Positions 9,260 to 19,275 of a stretch of DNA of 64,000 bases are shown here, piece by piece. The stretch is from the NCBI RefSeq assembly GCF_000158195.2, contig NZ_GL987988.1:705847-769846 (forward strand), in the 5' to 3' direction. The notes under the pieces were generated by a model that saw nothing but the letters and a program-made list of their open reading frames with translations, ran no database searches and was not told the DNA's origin. A program made the translations under genes and the position numbers. The DNA comes from Fusobacterium mortiferum ATCC 9817. GTDB lineage: Bacteria > Fusobacteriota > Fusobacteriia > Fusobacteriales > Fusobacteriaceae. Numbering within the stretch: position 1 is the first letter of the stretch; the number at the start of each line of letters is the position of its first letter.

Positions 9260-9310
9260 TATTTTTTAGCTAAATAAAGATAAAAGAGAACTCTAACCAT
9301 AAAAAATATA

Positions 9311-9339
9311 TTGTTTTTTTTTGTATTATCTCTTATAAT
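9311..9339 (+). promoter_or_regulatory. lepA promoter
   Basis: TTGTTT (9311-9316), a 17-base spacer and TATAAT (9334-9339) lie 37 bases before lepA. Confidence 0.6.
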
Positions 9340-9375
9340 ATTATGTGAATAAGTAGGATTTATTAGGAGGTAAGA

Positions 9376-11178
9376 ATGTTACAAAAACATAAAAGAAACT
9401 TCTCAATAATAGCACATATAGACCATGGAAAATCTACAATAGCAGATAGATTATTAGAGTATACTGGTGCTGTTTCTAAAAGAGAGATGAAAGAGCAACT
9501 TCTTGATTCAATGGATTTGGAAAGAGAGAAGGGAATAACTATAAAAGCTCAAGCTGTAACTTTATATTATAAGGCAAAAGATGGAATAGAGTATGAATTA
9601 AACTTAATTGATACTCCAGGACACGTAGACTTTATCTATGAGGTATCAAGATCATTATCAGCTTGTGAGGGAGCTTTACTGGTAGTAGATGCTGCTCAAG
9701 GAGTAGAGGCTCAAACTTTAGCTAACGTATATTTAGCAATAGAGAACAATCTTGAGATAGTACCTGTAATCAATAAAATAGATTTACCAGCAGCTGACCC
9801 AGAAAAAGTAAAAATTGAGATAGAGGATGTAATAGGATTACCAGCTGATGATGCTGTAATGTGTTCAGGTAAGACAGGAATAGGTATTGAAGATTTATTA
9901 GAAGCAATAGTAAAAAGAATACCAGCTCCAAATTATGAAGAGGATGCTCCTTTAAAAGCTTTAATATTCGACTCTAAATTTGATGATTATAGAGGTGTAA
10001 TCACATATGTAAAAGTTTTAGATGGAAGTATTAAAAAGGGAGATAAAATTAGAATCTGGTCAACAGAGAAAGATTTTGATGTTTTAGAGGTTGGAGTATT
10101 CTCTCCTACTATGAGACCTCAAGATGAGCTTTCTTCTGGTTCAGTTGGATATATAATAACAGGAGTTAAAACAATACATGATACAAGAGTAGGAGATACT
10201 ATTACTCATACAAATAATCCTTGTATATTCCCATTAGAGGGATTTAAACCAGCTCAATCAATGGTATTTGCTGGAGTATATCCACTATTTACAGATGACT
10301 ATGAAGATTTAAGAGAGGCATTAGAAAAATTACAATTAAATGATGCTTCATTAACCTTTGTACCAGAGACATCAATAGCTCTAGGATTTGGATTTAGATG
10401 TGGATTCTTAGGATTACTACATATGGAGATTATAGTTGAAAGACTTAGAAGAGAGTACAATATAGACTTGATTTCTACTACACCATCAGTTGAGTATAGA
10501 GTAAATATGGATAAGGGAGAGGTACTTGTAATAGATAATCCTTGTGAATTCCCAGATGGTGGAAGAGGAAGATTATCAGTAGAGGAACCATTTATAAGAG
10601 GTAAGGTAATAGTTCCTAAGGACTATGTAGGAAATGTAATGGAGCTTTGCCAAGAGAAGAGAGGAATATTTATAGGTATGGACTTTATTGATGAAAATAG
10701 ATCAATGCTTACTTATGAATTACCACTTGCAGAGATAGTAATAGATTTCTATGATAAATTAAAATCAAGAACTAAAGGATATGCTTCATTTGAATATGAA
10801 TTAGTAGGATATAAGGAATCAGATTTAGTTAAGGTAGATATACTTGTATCTGGAAAACCTGTGGATGCTTTCTCATTTATAGCTCATAAAGATGGAGCTT
10901 ACAGTAGAGGAAGAGCTATCTGTGAAAAGTTAAAAGAGGTTATCCCAAGACAACAATTTGAAATACCTATACAAGCAGCACTAGGAGCAAAGGTTATAGC
11001 AAGAGAGACTATCAAGGCATATAGAAAGAACGTTATAGCAAAATGTTATGGTGGAGATATCACAAGAAAGAAAAAACTTCTTGAAAAACAAAAAGAGGGT
11101 AAAAAGAGAATGAAGAGCATAGGAAATGTTGAGATCCCTCAAGAAGCTTTCGTATCAGTATTAAAATTAAATGATTAA
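9376..11178 (+). CDS. lepA: Elongation factor 4 (LepA)
   Basis: This is a 600-residue translational GTPase of standard length. G1 is AHIDHGKST near residue 13, G3 DTPGH, and G4 NKIDLP. The EF-G-like domains follow, with the LepA-specific C-terminal domain ending in [16 protein letters not shown]. LepA acts on ribosomes during stalling or initiation-related steps and is nearly universal. The RBS AGGAGG is six bases from the ATG. The glycosyltransferase gene follows by 18 bases and is probably cotranscribed. Confidence 0.97.
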   Translation: MLQKHKRNFSIIAHIDHGKSTIADRLLEYTGAVSKREMKEQLLDSMDLEREKGITIKAQAVTLYYKAKDGIEYELNLIDTPGHVDFIYEVSRSLSACEGALLVVDAAQGVEAQTLANVYLAIENNLEIVPVINKIDLPAADPEKVKIEIEDVIGLPADDAVMCSGKTGIGIEDLLEAIVKRIPAPNYEEDAPLKALIFDSKFDDYRGVITYVKVLDGSIKKGDKIRIWSTEKDFDVLEVGVFSPTMRPQDELSSGSVGYIITGVKTIHDTRVGDTITHTNNPCIFPLEGFKPAQSMVFAGVYPLFTDDYEDLREALEKLQLNDASLTFVPETSIALGFGFRCGFLGLLHMEIIVERLRREYNIDLISTTPSVEYRVNMDKGEVLVIDNPCEFPDGGRGRLSVEEPFIRGKVIVPKDYVGNVMELCQEKRGIFIGMDFIDENRSMLTYELPLAEIVIDFYDKLKSRTKGYASFEYELVGYKESDLVKVDILVSGKPVDAFSFIAHKDGAYSRGRAICEKLKEVIPRQQFEIPIQAALGAKVIARETIKAYRKNVIAKCYGGDITRKKKLLEKQKEGKKRMKSIGNVEIPQEAFVSVLKLND

Positions 11179-11196
11179 TCTTAGGGAGAAATTAAA

Positions 11197-12207
11197 ATGA
11201 AAAAAATATTGGTGATTAGATACAAAAAAAGTGTAGGGGATACAATAATAGGAACTACTCTTTGTGAAAGTATAAAGAAAAAATATCCAGATGCTAGAGT
11301 TGATTATTTGGTATATGAAAATTTAAAAGAGATATTCTACAATCATAGAGCTATAGACAATGTTTTAACACTAGATAGAAAAGCTGGATTAAAAGGTTGG
11401 TTTAAAACTTTAGGTGAGATAAGAAGAAATAAGTATGATGTGATAATTGATTGTAGAACAATAGTTATCACAGCTTTACTCTCTTTTTTCTCTGGAGCAA
11501 AGCTTAGAATAGGAAAGTATCATAAGTATAGATTTTTCTTCTATCATCACGCTATAAAAGGGTTTACAGAGAAGATGAATCAGATGAAAAAATATCATCA
11601 ACTTCTAAAACCATTAGGGATAGAAGAGGTAAGTACAGAGTATGCTATCTGTCTAAAAGATGAAGAAAAGAATGAGTGGAAAAAAATAATGGAAGCAGAG
11701 GGAATAGATATGTCTAAGCTTATCATTCCTATGGCTGTAAATGCTAGACAAAGCAATAAAAAATATCCAGAGGAGTATATGTTACAAATAACAAAAACTC
11801 TTATAGATAAATATGATGCTCAAATTATACTATTCTACTCTCCATCAGAAGAAGCTTATGCTAAAGAGTTTTATAACAAGTTAGATTGTAATAAAAATAT
11901 ATTTATCAATCTAAAGACTAAAAATGTAAGAGAGTTAGCTTGTATATTTAGTAATTGTGATCTATTTGTAGGAAATGAGGGTGGAACAAGACACGTAGCT
12001 GAGGCAGTAGGACTTGCTAACCTATGTATAGTAGCCCCTCAAACTTGCAAAGAGGAATGGATAAGCAATGAAAATGATAGAAACCAATGTATCACAGTAA
12101 AAGATGTAAATGGTAGTGATTATGAGGATATCAAACCAGAGTATGTTCTTGAAAGAGCAGATAAGCAATTAAAATTATTTAATTTCTTCAATAAAAAAGT
12201 AAAATAA
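11197..12207 (+). CDS. Family 9 glycosyltransferase (heptosyltransferase-like)
   Basis: This 336-residue GT-B enzyme starts with KILVIRYKKSVGDTIIGTTL, the GT9 N-terminal motif. The C-terminal half has FVGNEGGTRHVAEAVG, matching the ADP-heptose binding motif of heptosyltransferases (usually D-x-G-x-x-H; here N-E-G-G-T-R-H). GT9 enzymes add heptose to the lipopolysaccharide inner core, which fits a diderm organism. The acceptor is unknown. It follows lepA, and the operon ends at the terminator just downstream. Confidence 0.85.
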   Translation: MKKILVIRYKKSVGDTIIGTTLCESIKKKYPDARVDYLVYENLKEIFYNHRAIDNVLTLDRKAGLKGWFKTLGEIRRNKYDVIIDCRTIVITALLSFFSGAKLRIGKYHKYRFFFYHHAIKGFTEKMNQMKKYHQLLKPLGIEEVSTEYAICLKDEEKNEWKKIMEAEGIDMSKLIIPMAVNARQSNKKYPEEYMLQITKTLIDKYDAQIILFYSPSEEAYAKEFYNKLDCNKNIFINLKTKNVRELACIFSNCDLFVGNEGGTRHVAEAVGLANLCIVAPQTCKEEWISNENDRNQCITVKDVNGSDYEDIKPEYVLERADKQLKLFNFFNKKVK

Positions 12208-12225
12208 TTATTTAGATAGAAAATT

Positions 12226-12267
12226 AAAAGAGGAGTAAAGCTTATAAGTTAAGCTTTCTCCTCTTTT
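12226..12267. terminator. Bidirectional terminator
   Basis: AAAAGAGGAG.TAAAGCTTA pairs with TTAAGCTTT.CTCCTCTTTT, with A-rich and T-rich flanks. It serves the rightward lepA-GT9 unit and the leftward chaperone-usher operon, whose last gene ends at 12272. Confidence 0.85.
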
Positions 12268-12271
12268 TATA

Positions 12272-13003
12272 TTATAAAGTTATATTTTTATTATAGTGGA
12301 CTTTTCCTGTTTGATCTTTTATAGTAAGAGTGATTTTTTCTCCTTTTTTAACTCCACTAAGATTAATACTAGTAGTTATATTACTATTTCCAGTTCTTGC
12401 TGATATTCCTAGTCTTCCTTCTGATTTTATATTTTTTCCATTGATAACATAATCAAATTTTAAAGAGGTATTTCCTTTGGAATAACTATTAGCTGAGATA
12501 GTTAGTATCTCATTTTCAAATTGAGTAGAGATATTTTTTATTCCACCATCTATAGTAGAATTTTCTCCTACACCATAAACAGAAATCATAATAGCAGTAA
12601 TCATCTGTACTTCACTAGAAATATTTTCACTTACTTCTTCACTTCTTTTTATCTCTGCAGGTATTTCTGTGAAAGTTATATAACTTTTATACTCTCCATC
12701 TTTTAAATTTTTATCTGGAATAACTCTAAATCTTACAATCTGTTTTCCTGCTGGTTTTACAGATACAACTTTAGGGAAAACTTTTATATTAGAGTTTAAG
12801 TTATAATTTTCTCCAAATTTTTTATCACTTTCTGGAGCTATTCCAACTCTTAAAGGAGAGTCAGTGTTATTAACAATATACATCTCTTGTGTACTACTCT
12901 TTGATAAATCTACTTCAAATTTTGTAGGATAAATAGTAAAATTGAGAGCAAAAGAAAGTGTTCCTATAATGATAAATAAGCATAGTATTATAATTTTTTT
13001 CAT
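12272..13003 (-). CDS. Periplasmic pilus-assembly chaperone (PapD-like)
   Basis: This 243-residue protein has a signal peptide (residues 1-19, ending SFA). The N-terminal half matches a chaperone immunoglobulin domain: FTIYPTKFEVDLSKSSTQEMYIVNNTDSPL, then KVFPKVVSVKPAGKQIVRF, the G1-F1 strand area of PapD-type chaperones. Such proteins cap pilus subunits by donor-strand complementation and hand them to the usher. It is the last gene of the 19147-12272 operon, next to the putative major subunit. Classical FGS or FGL loop features are not clear, so it belongs to a divergent branch. Confidence 0.7.
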   Translation of the reverse strand: MKKIIILCLFIIIGTLSFALNFTIYPTKFEVDLSKSSTQEMYIVNNTDSPLRVGIAPESDKKFGENYNLNSNIKVFPKVVSVKPAGKQIVRFRVIPDKNLKDGEYKSYITFTEIPAEIKRSEEVSENISSEVQMITAIMISVYGVGENSTIDGGIKNISTQFENEILTISANSYSKGNTSLKFDYVINGKNIKSEGRLGISARTGNSNITTSINLSGVKKGEKITLTIKDQTGKVHYNKNITL

Positions 13004-13014
13004 ATAAATTCCTC

Positions 13015-13512
13015 CTAATCATATTGAACTTTTACTGTAAATTTTCCTTTATATTTTCCAGGAATTACATTTCCAGCATCAAGTGTTCCACTAACATTAA
13101 AATTTACTTCCCCATTTTGTGGAATAATGATAGAATTGCTTTTAAGTCTAGTATTATTATAAAAAATATCAGCATAGTAATAAAGAGATTTAGATAAATC
13201 TCCAAAATCTACCTCTCCATTTGGAGCTAAAATAACTAGTACAGCTTCTTTTGTAGCATCCCACTCTCTATCTGAACTTGTAAAAGAAACAGTGATATTT
13301 GCACCCTCAGTTCCTCTTATATTTATTGTACCTTCTGTTTGTGGAGTATTTCTGTTACTATTTTTAGCTACTACTCCAAAGTTTACAGGAGTAGTTTCTA
13401 TCTCTAATGGACCTAAAACTTCAGCATATACTTCCACATCAGCACTAGCGTCGCCTAAAGCAAAGGATAGAGTAGTTAGTAAAAATAAAAAAGTAGCTAC
13501 AATTTTTTTCAT
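13015..13512 (-). CDS. Putative pilin-like surface subunit
   Basis: This 165-residue secreted protein uses the ATG at 13512, chosen because AAGGAGG lies seven bases before it; an upstream in-frame start adds eight residues. After the signal peptide (ending ALG) it is beta-rich, with PVNFGVV near the mature N terminus and GKYKGKFTVKVQYD at the C terminus. A similar ending (YRGFFTVKVEYLD) occurs in the 16937-17779 protein, so the two are probably related subunits. The pattern resembles DUF4402 or spore-coat-U type subunits. Its position between the chaperone and usher genes supports a pilin role. Confidence 0.65.
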   Translation of the reverse strand: MKKIVATFLFLLTTLSFALGDASADVEVYAEVLGPLEIETTPVNFGVVAKNSNRNTPQTEGTINIRGTEGANITVSFTSSDREWDATKEAVLVILAPNGEVDFGDLSKSLYYYADIFYNNTRLKSNSIIIPQNGEVNFNVSGTLDAGNVIPGKYKGKFTVKVQYD

Positions 13513-13525
13513 ATAAATTCCTCCT

Positions 13526-14407
13526 TTATATTTCATCTAGAATATCATCATATTTTTTATATTCTAATTCATCTGTAAATTTTTTAAAACCATCTAAAAT
13601 TTTATCCCCATAATTTTTATATTCTTCATTTTCACCTACCTCTATTCCATCTAAAAATTTTAGTTTTTGTAGTATCTCTCCTCCTTTTCCATATATAATA
13701 CTTTCACCATCTCTTTTTCCATCTTTGTAATTGATAATAGTTTTTAACTCTCCACTACTATAATAAAATTTCCACTCTCCCTCTCTTTTATTTAGAATAT
13801 AGTATCCCTCAACTGTTTTTACACCTTGAGTAGTAAAGAGTAACAAGTTTCCATCTAATTTACCATAATTAAAATTAGCGACAGTTGATATATTACCATT
13901 TGTATAATAAGTAGTAAATTCTTTATTGAGTAATCCCATATCAAAATTCATTTCCATCTTAGGTGTTCCTTTATTATTAAAAACATTTATAGATCCTTGG
14001 AGTTCTCCCTCTTTAAATCTATCTATTTCAAAAATGTTTCCATTGGGATAAAAATATTTCCATTCTCCAATAGGTCTATCATATTGATATTTAAGTATAG
14101 CTTTTAAATTTCCCTGAAAAGATTTTATTATCCATTCTCCATTTTTTAATCCATTACTAAATCTTCCTTCACAAATAAATTTTTCATTATCTATTATAAT
14201 TTCGCCTTTATAATATCCCTCTCTAACTCCTTCTAGATACTCTTCTTCAATATTATTTCCAATGAATTTACCAGAGAATGGAAGAGATTCATTTTTAAAA
14301 TAGGCTATATTATCTATTAGTTTTTTATTTTTTATATCTTCAATTCTCACTTTAGCAAAAATAAAAGTAGAAAATATTAAAAAAATTGTAATTATATATC
14401 TTTTCAA
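13526..14407 (-). CDS. MORN-repeat secreted protein (YwqK-like)
   Basis: This is a 293-residue protein with a signal peptide (about 1-18) and tandem 20-24 residue MORN-type repeats of the GEWKFYYSSGELKTIINYKDG kind across most of its length. Related YwqK proteins are often miscalled antitoxins, and here the exported form in a pilus operon suggests an envelope scaffold. The start is TTG at 14407, preceded by AAGGAGG, and overlaps the usher stop codon as TTGA, indicating coupled translation. Its job in assembly is unknown. Confidence 0.75.
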   Translation of the reverse strand: MKRYIITIFLIFSTFIFAKVRIEDIKNKKLIDNIAYFKNESLPFSGKFIGNNIEEEYLEGVREGYYKGEIIIDNEKFICEGRFSNGLKNGEWIIKSFQGNLKAILKYQYDRPIGEWKYFYPNGNIFEIDRFKEGELQGSINVFNNKGTPKMEMNFDMGLLNKEFTTYYTNGNISTVANFNYGKLDGNLLLFTTQGVKTVEGYYILNKREGEWKFYYSSGELKTIINYKDGKRDGESIIYGKGGEILQKLKFLDGIEVGENEEYKNYGDKILDGFKKFTDELEYKKYDDILDEI

Positions 14408-16944
14408 TTTTTTTCCTCCTTTTCCCCTTTTATCATTTCAGTATCTAAACCATCAAAATACTCTCCATCATCACTATTTTTGATTTCAATATCAATACTC
14501 TTAGTGGAAAAATCTACATTTTCATAGCCTAAATAATTAAATTTAATAGTATATTTACCTGGAAGAATATCTTCAAAGAAATACATACCATCAAATTCAG
14601 GTTCTGTTTCAGTAATAACTTCTCCATCTTGTTCTAATAAAATAGTAATCAATGATAAGTTTTGTACAAATTGCTTTTCAGTAAAATCTTTAGTTAGAAC
14701 AATATTACCAGCTAAAAATGAGATTGCTTGTACAGGTATATCTAATTTTAATGATGATGAGTCCCTAACTTTTATTTTAATCTTTCCATCACTATTTTTG
14801 TAACCAGGATCAACACTTTTTCTATTTAAACTAATAGTTACAATTTTATTACTAGCTATTCCATCAGCTATATAATTTCCATTTTTATCTGTGATAAATC
14901 CCTTGTTATCTACTAAAACTTCAGCATTAGTTAGAGGAATATCTTCTGAATCAAATTGATGATTTCCATTTTTATCAAGATATACTTTTCCATATATCCA
15001 AGAATTACTTACAGAAGTTGTATTATCTATTTTTGCAAATGGAGCTTGAAGATTGATTAGTTTACTTGTTTCTATACTATTAGTAGTAGTTCTCTTGCCG
15101 TTTTCAGAAATATTAGTACTAGAAGAAACTTCTAAATGTACATAATTATCCCAATTTATAGTAAATACTATTCCATACCTAAATTTTTCACTGATATTAG
15201 AGTATCTAGTAAATATTCCAAAATCAAGATAAATTTTATCTTTTATAATTTCAATATCTCTTTTATTTAATCTTAGGTTGTAGTTTTGAGTATATTTTTC
15301 TTCTGCTCTCTCTTTTCCAATCTCTCCATCTAATATAACTGAAAAAATTCCAGAATAGCTTACACTTGGATAAAAAACATTATAGTCATATCCTCTATAT
15401 AAATCTTTTTCCATTTTTAGTGAAAATGAAATAGGAGAGAAAAGAGATGTATACCAAGCTAGATATATATTGTCACTTTTATACTCTTCATTCTCTTCAA
15501 AAAAACTTTTACTGTTTATTCCAATTTCAAGAGAGTTTTTATTAAATGTTTTTCCTAATGTTATAGAGCTATATTCTTTAAGGTTACTTTCTTCATATAT
15601 ATATTTTGAATATTTTTCTTTAAGGTACCTTAAAGTATAAGTTTTTAATTTTTGTTCAACTATAAAATTATAACTATTCTCTTTTTCATTTGTTTCATAA
15701 TAATTTTTATAAGTAACAAGCGTTGGATAACTTTTATGCCCTGTATTAAAAAGAATATCATTTTGTAAAAGTTGATATTTTCTATTTTCAAAAGAGAGAA
15801 GTTCCATAGCACCAAGTCCTAATGTTAAATTATCAGTTATTCCATAATAAAAGTGAGAAACTCCTTGATTTTTTCCATCATTAGAGTTTTTTCCAAGTTG
15901 TAAGTTGACTCTACCTTTTCCTTTTTGAAGAATATCCATATCACTTAAAGAAAAAACTTTTTTATCTTCAACTCTTCCATCATTATAATATATTTTTAAA
16001 GTATAATCAGAGTTTAGAATACCGTCAACTATTCTAAATTCAAAATTTTTAGACTTAGGGTAGAGATAATCAATAAGAGAAAAATCTCTATATAATTCTA
16101 TTATCTGAGCATTTTCAGCCTCACCCTTTATAATAGTAATTCCACCATCTCTTGTCATATATGTATCTTCATCTCTTATACTAACTCCAAGTACATCAGA
16201 TCCTAAATTTATAAAATGTGGAGTTATCATAGAAAAACTTCCAATAACTAAATCATTCCCTTTCCAAAAGTCATTATAAGTAAGATTTCCATATTCAATC
16301 TTATTTTCTGGATAAAATTCTCCATTTAAATATAGGCTACCATATAAAAATTGAGTTCCATACTCATAATCTAAATTATAAGTACTCTTTTTTAAATTAT
16401 ATTTACTCCAATTGACTTTTAAAAATCCAGGAGAGATAAGTTGAGATTTCATCTCCATATCTATTTTATTATCTTGATGATTTTCTTCATCTAGCCTTAA
16501 TCTATCTATCTTACTTTTTTCTCTCTGTTCATAAGGAAGAGGAAAGTTAGCTACTAAGGTAAGAGAAAGTAGTGAGAAATCAAAAGATATACTTTTAAAA
16601 TTTAATTTTTCTTGAATAGAGGATATATTAGCATAAATACTATTATCCATAACAAAGGCTTCATTACTATCAAATTTTACATCAATAGTTTTATTATCTA
16701 AATTTCCATAAACTTTCATATTTTTTAAATCTATCTCTAAAGAATAGATTTCTAGAAAATACAATAGTGAATTTAATCCAACATAAACTTGATTATTTTC
16801 TATATCATATTTAACCATAAAAAAGCTATCTTTTAATTCTCCACATTTAATCTGAATAAAAGAATCTTCAAAATCATTATAATTTTCTATTGGGTAGGTA
16901 ATTTGAGTAAGCAACAGTAGAAATAAAATAATTTTTTTAATCAA
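14404..16944 (-). CDS. Outer-membrane usher-like protein
   Basis: This is an 846-residue secreted protein. After a signal peptide (1-18) comes a small N-terminal domain, then a long region of alternating amphipathic strands (about 170-620) expected of a beta-barrel. The C-terminal part has IYGKVYLDKNGNHQFDSEDI and a second segment ending in DILPGKYTIKFNYLGY, both carboxypeptidase-regulatory/SdrD-like beta folds. The layout resembles CS1/TcfC-type ushers more than classical PapC. It would translocate the neighbouring subunits across the outer membrane. The start is TTG at 16944, inside the previous gene, with GTGGAG upstream. Confidence 0.65.
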   Translation of the reverse strand: MIKKIILFLLLLTQITYPIENYNDFEDSFIQIKCGELKDSFFMVKYDIENNQVYVGLNSLLYFLEIYSLEIDLKNMKVYGNLDNKTIDVKFDSNEAFVMDNSIYANISSIQEKLNFKSISFDFSLLSLTLVANFPLPYEQREKSKIDRLRLDEENHQDNKIDMEMKSQLISPGFLKVNWSKYNLKKSTYNLDYEYGTQFLYGSLYLNGEFYPENKIEYGNLTYNDFWKGNDLVIGSFSMITPHFINLGSDVLGVSIRDEDTYMTRDGGITIIKGEAENAQIIELYRDFSLIDYLYPKSKNFEFRIVDGILNSDYTLKIYYNDGRVEDKKVFSLSDMDILQKGKGRVNLQLGKNSNDGKNQGVSHFYYGITDNLTLGLGAMELLSFENRKYQLLQNDILFNTGHKSYPTLVTYKNYYETNEKENSYNFIVEQKLKTYTLRYLKEKYSKYIYEESNLKEYSSITLGKTFNKNSLEIGINSKSFFEENEEYKSDNIYLAWYTSLFSPISFSLKMEKDLYRGYDYNVFYPSVSYSGIFSVILDGEIGKERAEEKYTQNYNLRLNKRDIEIIKDKIYLDFGIFTRYSNISEKFRYGIVFTINWDNYVHLEVSSSTNISENGKRTTTNSIETSKLINLQAPFAKIDNTTSVSNSWIYGKVYLDKNGNHQFDSEDIPLTNAEVLVDNKGFITDKNGNYIADGIASNKIVTISLNRKSVDPGYKNSDGKIKIKVRDSSSLKLDIPVQAISFLAGNIVLTKDFTEKQFVQNLSLITILLEQDGEVITETEPEFDGMYFFEDILPGKYTIKFNYLGYENVDFSTKSIDIEIKNSDDGEYFDGLDTEMIKGEKEEKN

Positions 16945-17779
16945 GATACTCCACCTTTACAGTAAAAAATCCACGATAAACTCCTCTACTAGTTTTTTTA
17001 GTTTGAGTTTCACCATCTATGAGGATATCTTTAGTGATAACTCTTCCATCATTTCCTACCCTATATGTATTTTTACTATTAGAAGACAATCTTCTAATTA
17101 ATTCTTGACTATTATTATCTCTAAATCTTATATTAACAGTAAGAGTATCATTATTAGAATTTTTTATAGTTGTACTACTTGGAATATAAATATTTATACT
17201 TTTATTCTCTTCTCCCTCAATACTTAGATTAGCAGGTTCACCAGATTCTTTAGTAGAGAGTTTTTCTCCAGCTACTCCTTTTCCCAAGTTCATATTATTT
17301 AAAACTTTAATTTTTAAACTATGAATAGGTTTTAACTCTTTAGTATCTAAGTTTAAATAAACTGGATTGATACTAGAATTTATATACCCTATTTTTATAT
17401 TTTCTTTTTCTCTACTTTGATTTAACCAATTAAAAACGAATTCTCCCTCTACCAAAATTTTAATCTCTTGCAATCCTTCGCCATTAGTAGTGTTTTTAAA
17501 ATAGATCTTATTTCCTACTTTTGTTCCAGATATATTTGTTATCTTAAGTTCAGCTAAATTTATAAATGAATTATTACTATTAGTTTCTAATTGAAAAAAA
17601 TCTTGAATATTACCATTTTCTTTGATTATACTTACTTCACTAGAAAATTTTAACCTACTAGTTGTTCCTATAACTAAATTATCATTTGAATATACTTTAG
17701 AAATCTCAGCAATATAATTTTTTCCAAAGGAAAAATAAGAGAAGATGAAAAAAATAATGAAAACTAATATTTTTTTCAA
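16937..17779 (-). CDS. Secreted subunit or adhesin of the chaperone-usher operon
   Basis: This 280-residue protein has a signal peptide (to about residue 19) and a beta-rich, Asn/Ser-rich body. The C terminus (YRGFFTVKVEYLD) resembles that of the 13015-13512 protein (YKGKFTVKVQYD), pointing to a shared subunit fold at the end. It is larger than the other subunit, so it may be a tip adhesin with an extra N-terminal domain. The start is TTG at 17779 with AAGGAGG seven bases upstream. It overlaps the usher gene by eight bases. Confidence 0.6.
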   Translation of the reverse strand: MKKILVFIIFFIFSYFSFGKNYIAEISKVYSNDNLVIGTTSRLKFSSEVSIIKENGNIQDFFQLETNSNNSFINLAELKITNISGTKVGNKIYFKNTTNGEGLQEIKILVEGEFVFNWLNQSREKENIKIGYINSSINPVYLNLDTKELKPIHSLKIKVLNNMNLGKGVAGEKLSTKESGEPANLSIEGEENKSINIYIPSSTTIKNSNNDTLTVNIRFRDNNSQELIRRLSSNSKNTYRVGNDGRVITKDILIDGETQTKKTSRGVYRGFFTVKVEYLD

Positions 17780-17791
17780 GCTATTACCTCC

Positions 17792-19147
17792 TTACTCTTC
17801 AAGAGCTCTATTGATTAAGATATATAATGAATGGTGTTCTAAAGGAATATATGGTAATTTTTTAGAAATTTCGTTTACTCCTTCAATAAAGATTTTCTCT
17901 CTCTTTTCTAAATTCTCTTCCTTTTCAAACCTATTTTCAAAGTAATTTATCTCTTTATAGAGATTATCATCATAAATATCATAAAGAATAACCTTTCCTA
18001 AAGATATTCTTGGATATTTTTTATTGAAAACTAAATGTTGAAGAGCTATATCAAAATTTTTGGATTTTATTTTATAATAGTAAGCATCTACTTGATAAGG
18101 AAGAATTTTTACTATAATTTCATATTTTTTTAATCTATTCTTTATATTCTCAGCTAGTTTTCTATCTTCTTCAGTATTTAATATCATAAGTTCAACAATT
18201 TTTTCTTTATCATTTAAAGTATTTAATTCTTTATTTATATTAAAATTTTTAACTTTATCAATATCTTCTAAATTTTTATCATAAATTTCTGGGGGTAAAA
18301 GAGATTCTTCTGTATTTAAAATATTATTTAGAATTTTTTTAAATTTTAAATCTCTATTTTTATTAAATACTAAGGCAGTAGTTACTATATTTTCACTTTT
18401 TTTAATATCAATATTTTTTTCATCAATAATTTTTAAATTTTTACCATTTTTAATATCAAAATTAGTAATATCATAAATTACATCAGAGTTATTATTAAAA
18501 AGAGAGAGTAATCTATCTTGAATTGAAAAAATTCTATCAATAATAATTTTTTTATATGGAAATTCTATATTTGAAAGAGTAACACTATCTTTTTGTAAAG
18601 CTTCAACTTGATATAAACCTGTGCCAATAATTTTACCTGCTTTTTCTTTTATAATAGAACTCATAGTGTGCGAAAGAGTTTCAAATATATATTTGTCTTC
18701 TTGACTAAATTTGATAATAAACTCTCTATTATTAATAATTTCTATTTCTTCTATATTTTTATAAAACTCCTTTAAAGCTCCTTGAGTTTTTACTCTCAGT
18801 AAAGAATTTTTTACATCTTCTGATGTAAGAGAAGTTCCATCTTGAAATTTTATTCCATCTTTAAGTTTAATATATAACAGCTTTTTTGTTATATAATAAT
18901 ACTCTTGAGCTAACTTAGGAGTGATTTTACCATCAATATCTATTTCAAAAAGAGTATCATAGATAAATCTAAAAGCTCTTTTAGAGTAAATATCTGTTAA
19001 TTTGATTGGGTCAAGAGTAGTAACCCTTAATTCTTGTGAGATTCTTATCTTATTTTTTTCTTCTTTTTTTTCAAAAATATAATCTTCTAACTCTGCAAAA
19101 GAGAGTTGACTAAATAATAATATAAAAATAAAAAATAATCTTTTCAT
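17792..19147 (-). CDS. Divergent family 5 solute-binding protein, first gene of the usher operon
   Basis: This is a 451-residue exported protein. The signal peptide (1-18) ends SFA and there is no lipobox cysteine. The body follows SBP_bac_5: RVTTLDPIKLTDIYSKRAFRFIYDTLFE, GIKFQDGTSLTSEDVKNSLL and IGTGLYQVEAL correspond to family landmarks. It is about 60 residues shorter than the 6040-7569 homologue, and the later binding-pocket tryptophan/aspartate segment is not recognisable. It is 12 bases upstream of the subunit gene, so it is cotranscribed with a pilus system rather than a permease. Ligand binding may have been lost. Confidence 0.7.
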   Translation of the reverse strand: MKRLFFIFILLFSQLSFAELEDYIFEKKEEKNKIRISQELRVTTLDPIKLTDIYSKRAFRFIYDTLFEIDIDGKITPKLAQEYYYITKKLLYIKLKDGIKFQDGTSLTSEDVKNSLLRVKTQGALKEFYKNIEEIEIINNREFIIKFSQEDKYIFETLSHTMSSIIKEKAGKIIGTGLYQVEALQKDSVTLSNIEFPYKKIIIDRIFSIQDRLLSLFNNNSDVIYDITNFDIKNGKNLKIIDEKNIDIKKSENIVTTALVFNKNRDLKFKKILNNILNTEESLLPPEIYDKNLEDIDKVKNFNINKELNTLNDKEKIVELMILNTEEDRKLAENIKNRLKKYEIIVKILPYQVDAYYYKIKSKNFDIALQHLVFNKKYPRISLGKVILYDIYDDNLYKEINYFENRFEKEENLEKREKIFIEGVNEISKKLPYIPLEHHSLYILINRALEE

Positions 19148-19176
19148 ATTTCACCACACTTTCATATAAGAAAAAA

Positions 19177-19215
19177 GCAATTATAAATTTAGAAAATACT
19201 CTAACTTATAATTGC
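19177..19215 (-). promoter_or_regulatory. Inverted repeat in the usher-operon leader
   Basis: GCAATTATAA (19177-19186) and TTATAATTGC (19206-19215) are perfect 10-bp arms between the predicted promoter and the first gene. It could be a leader hairpin or an operator. Confidence 0.45.
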
Positions 19216-19275
19216 AAAATAAACACTTCTAAATAAAGAATCTTTCAGTCTTTTATTATATTCTTTTCTATTCTA

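Noticed and set aside
13526-14407. Toxin-antitoxin antitoxin (YwqK label)
   Set aside because: The protein has a signal peptide, MORN repeats throughout, and no toxin partner. It is embedded in the usher operon.
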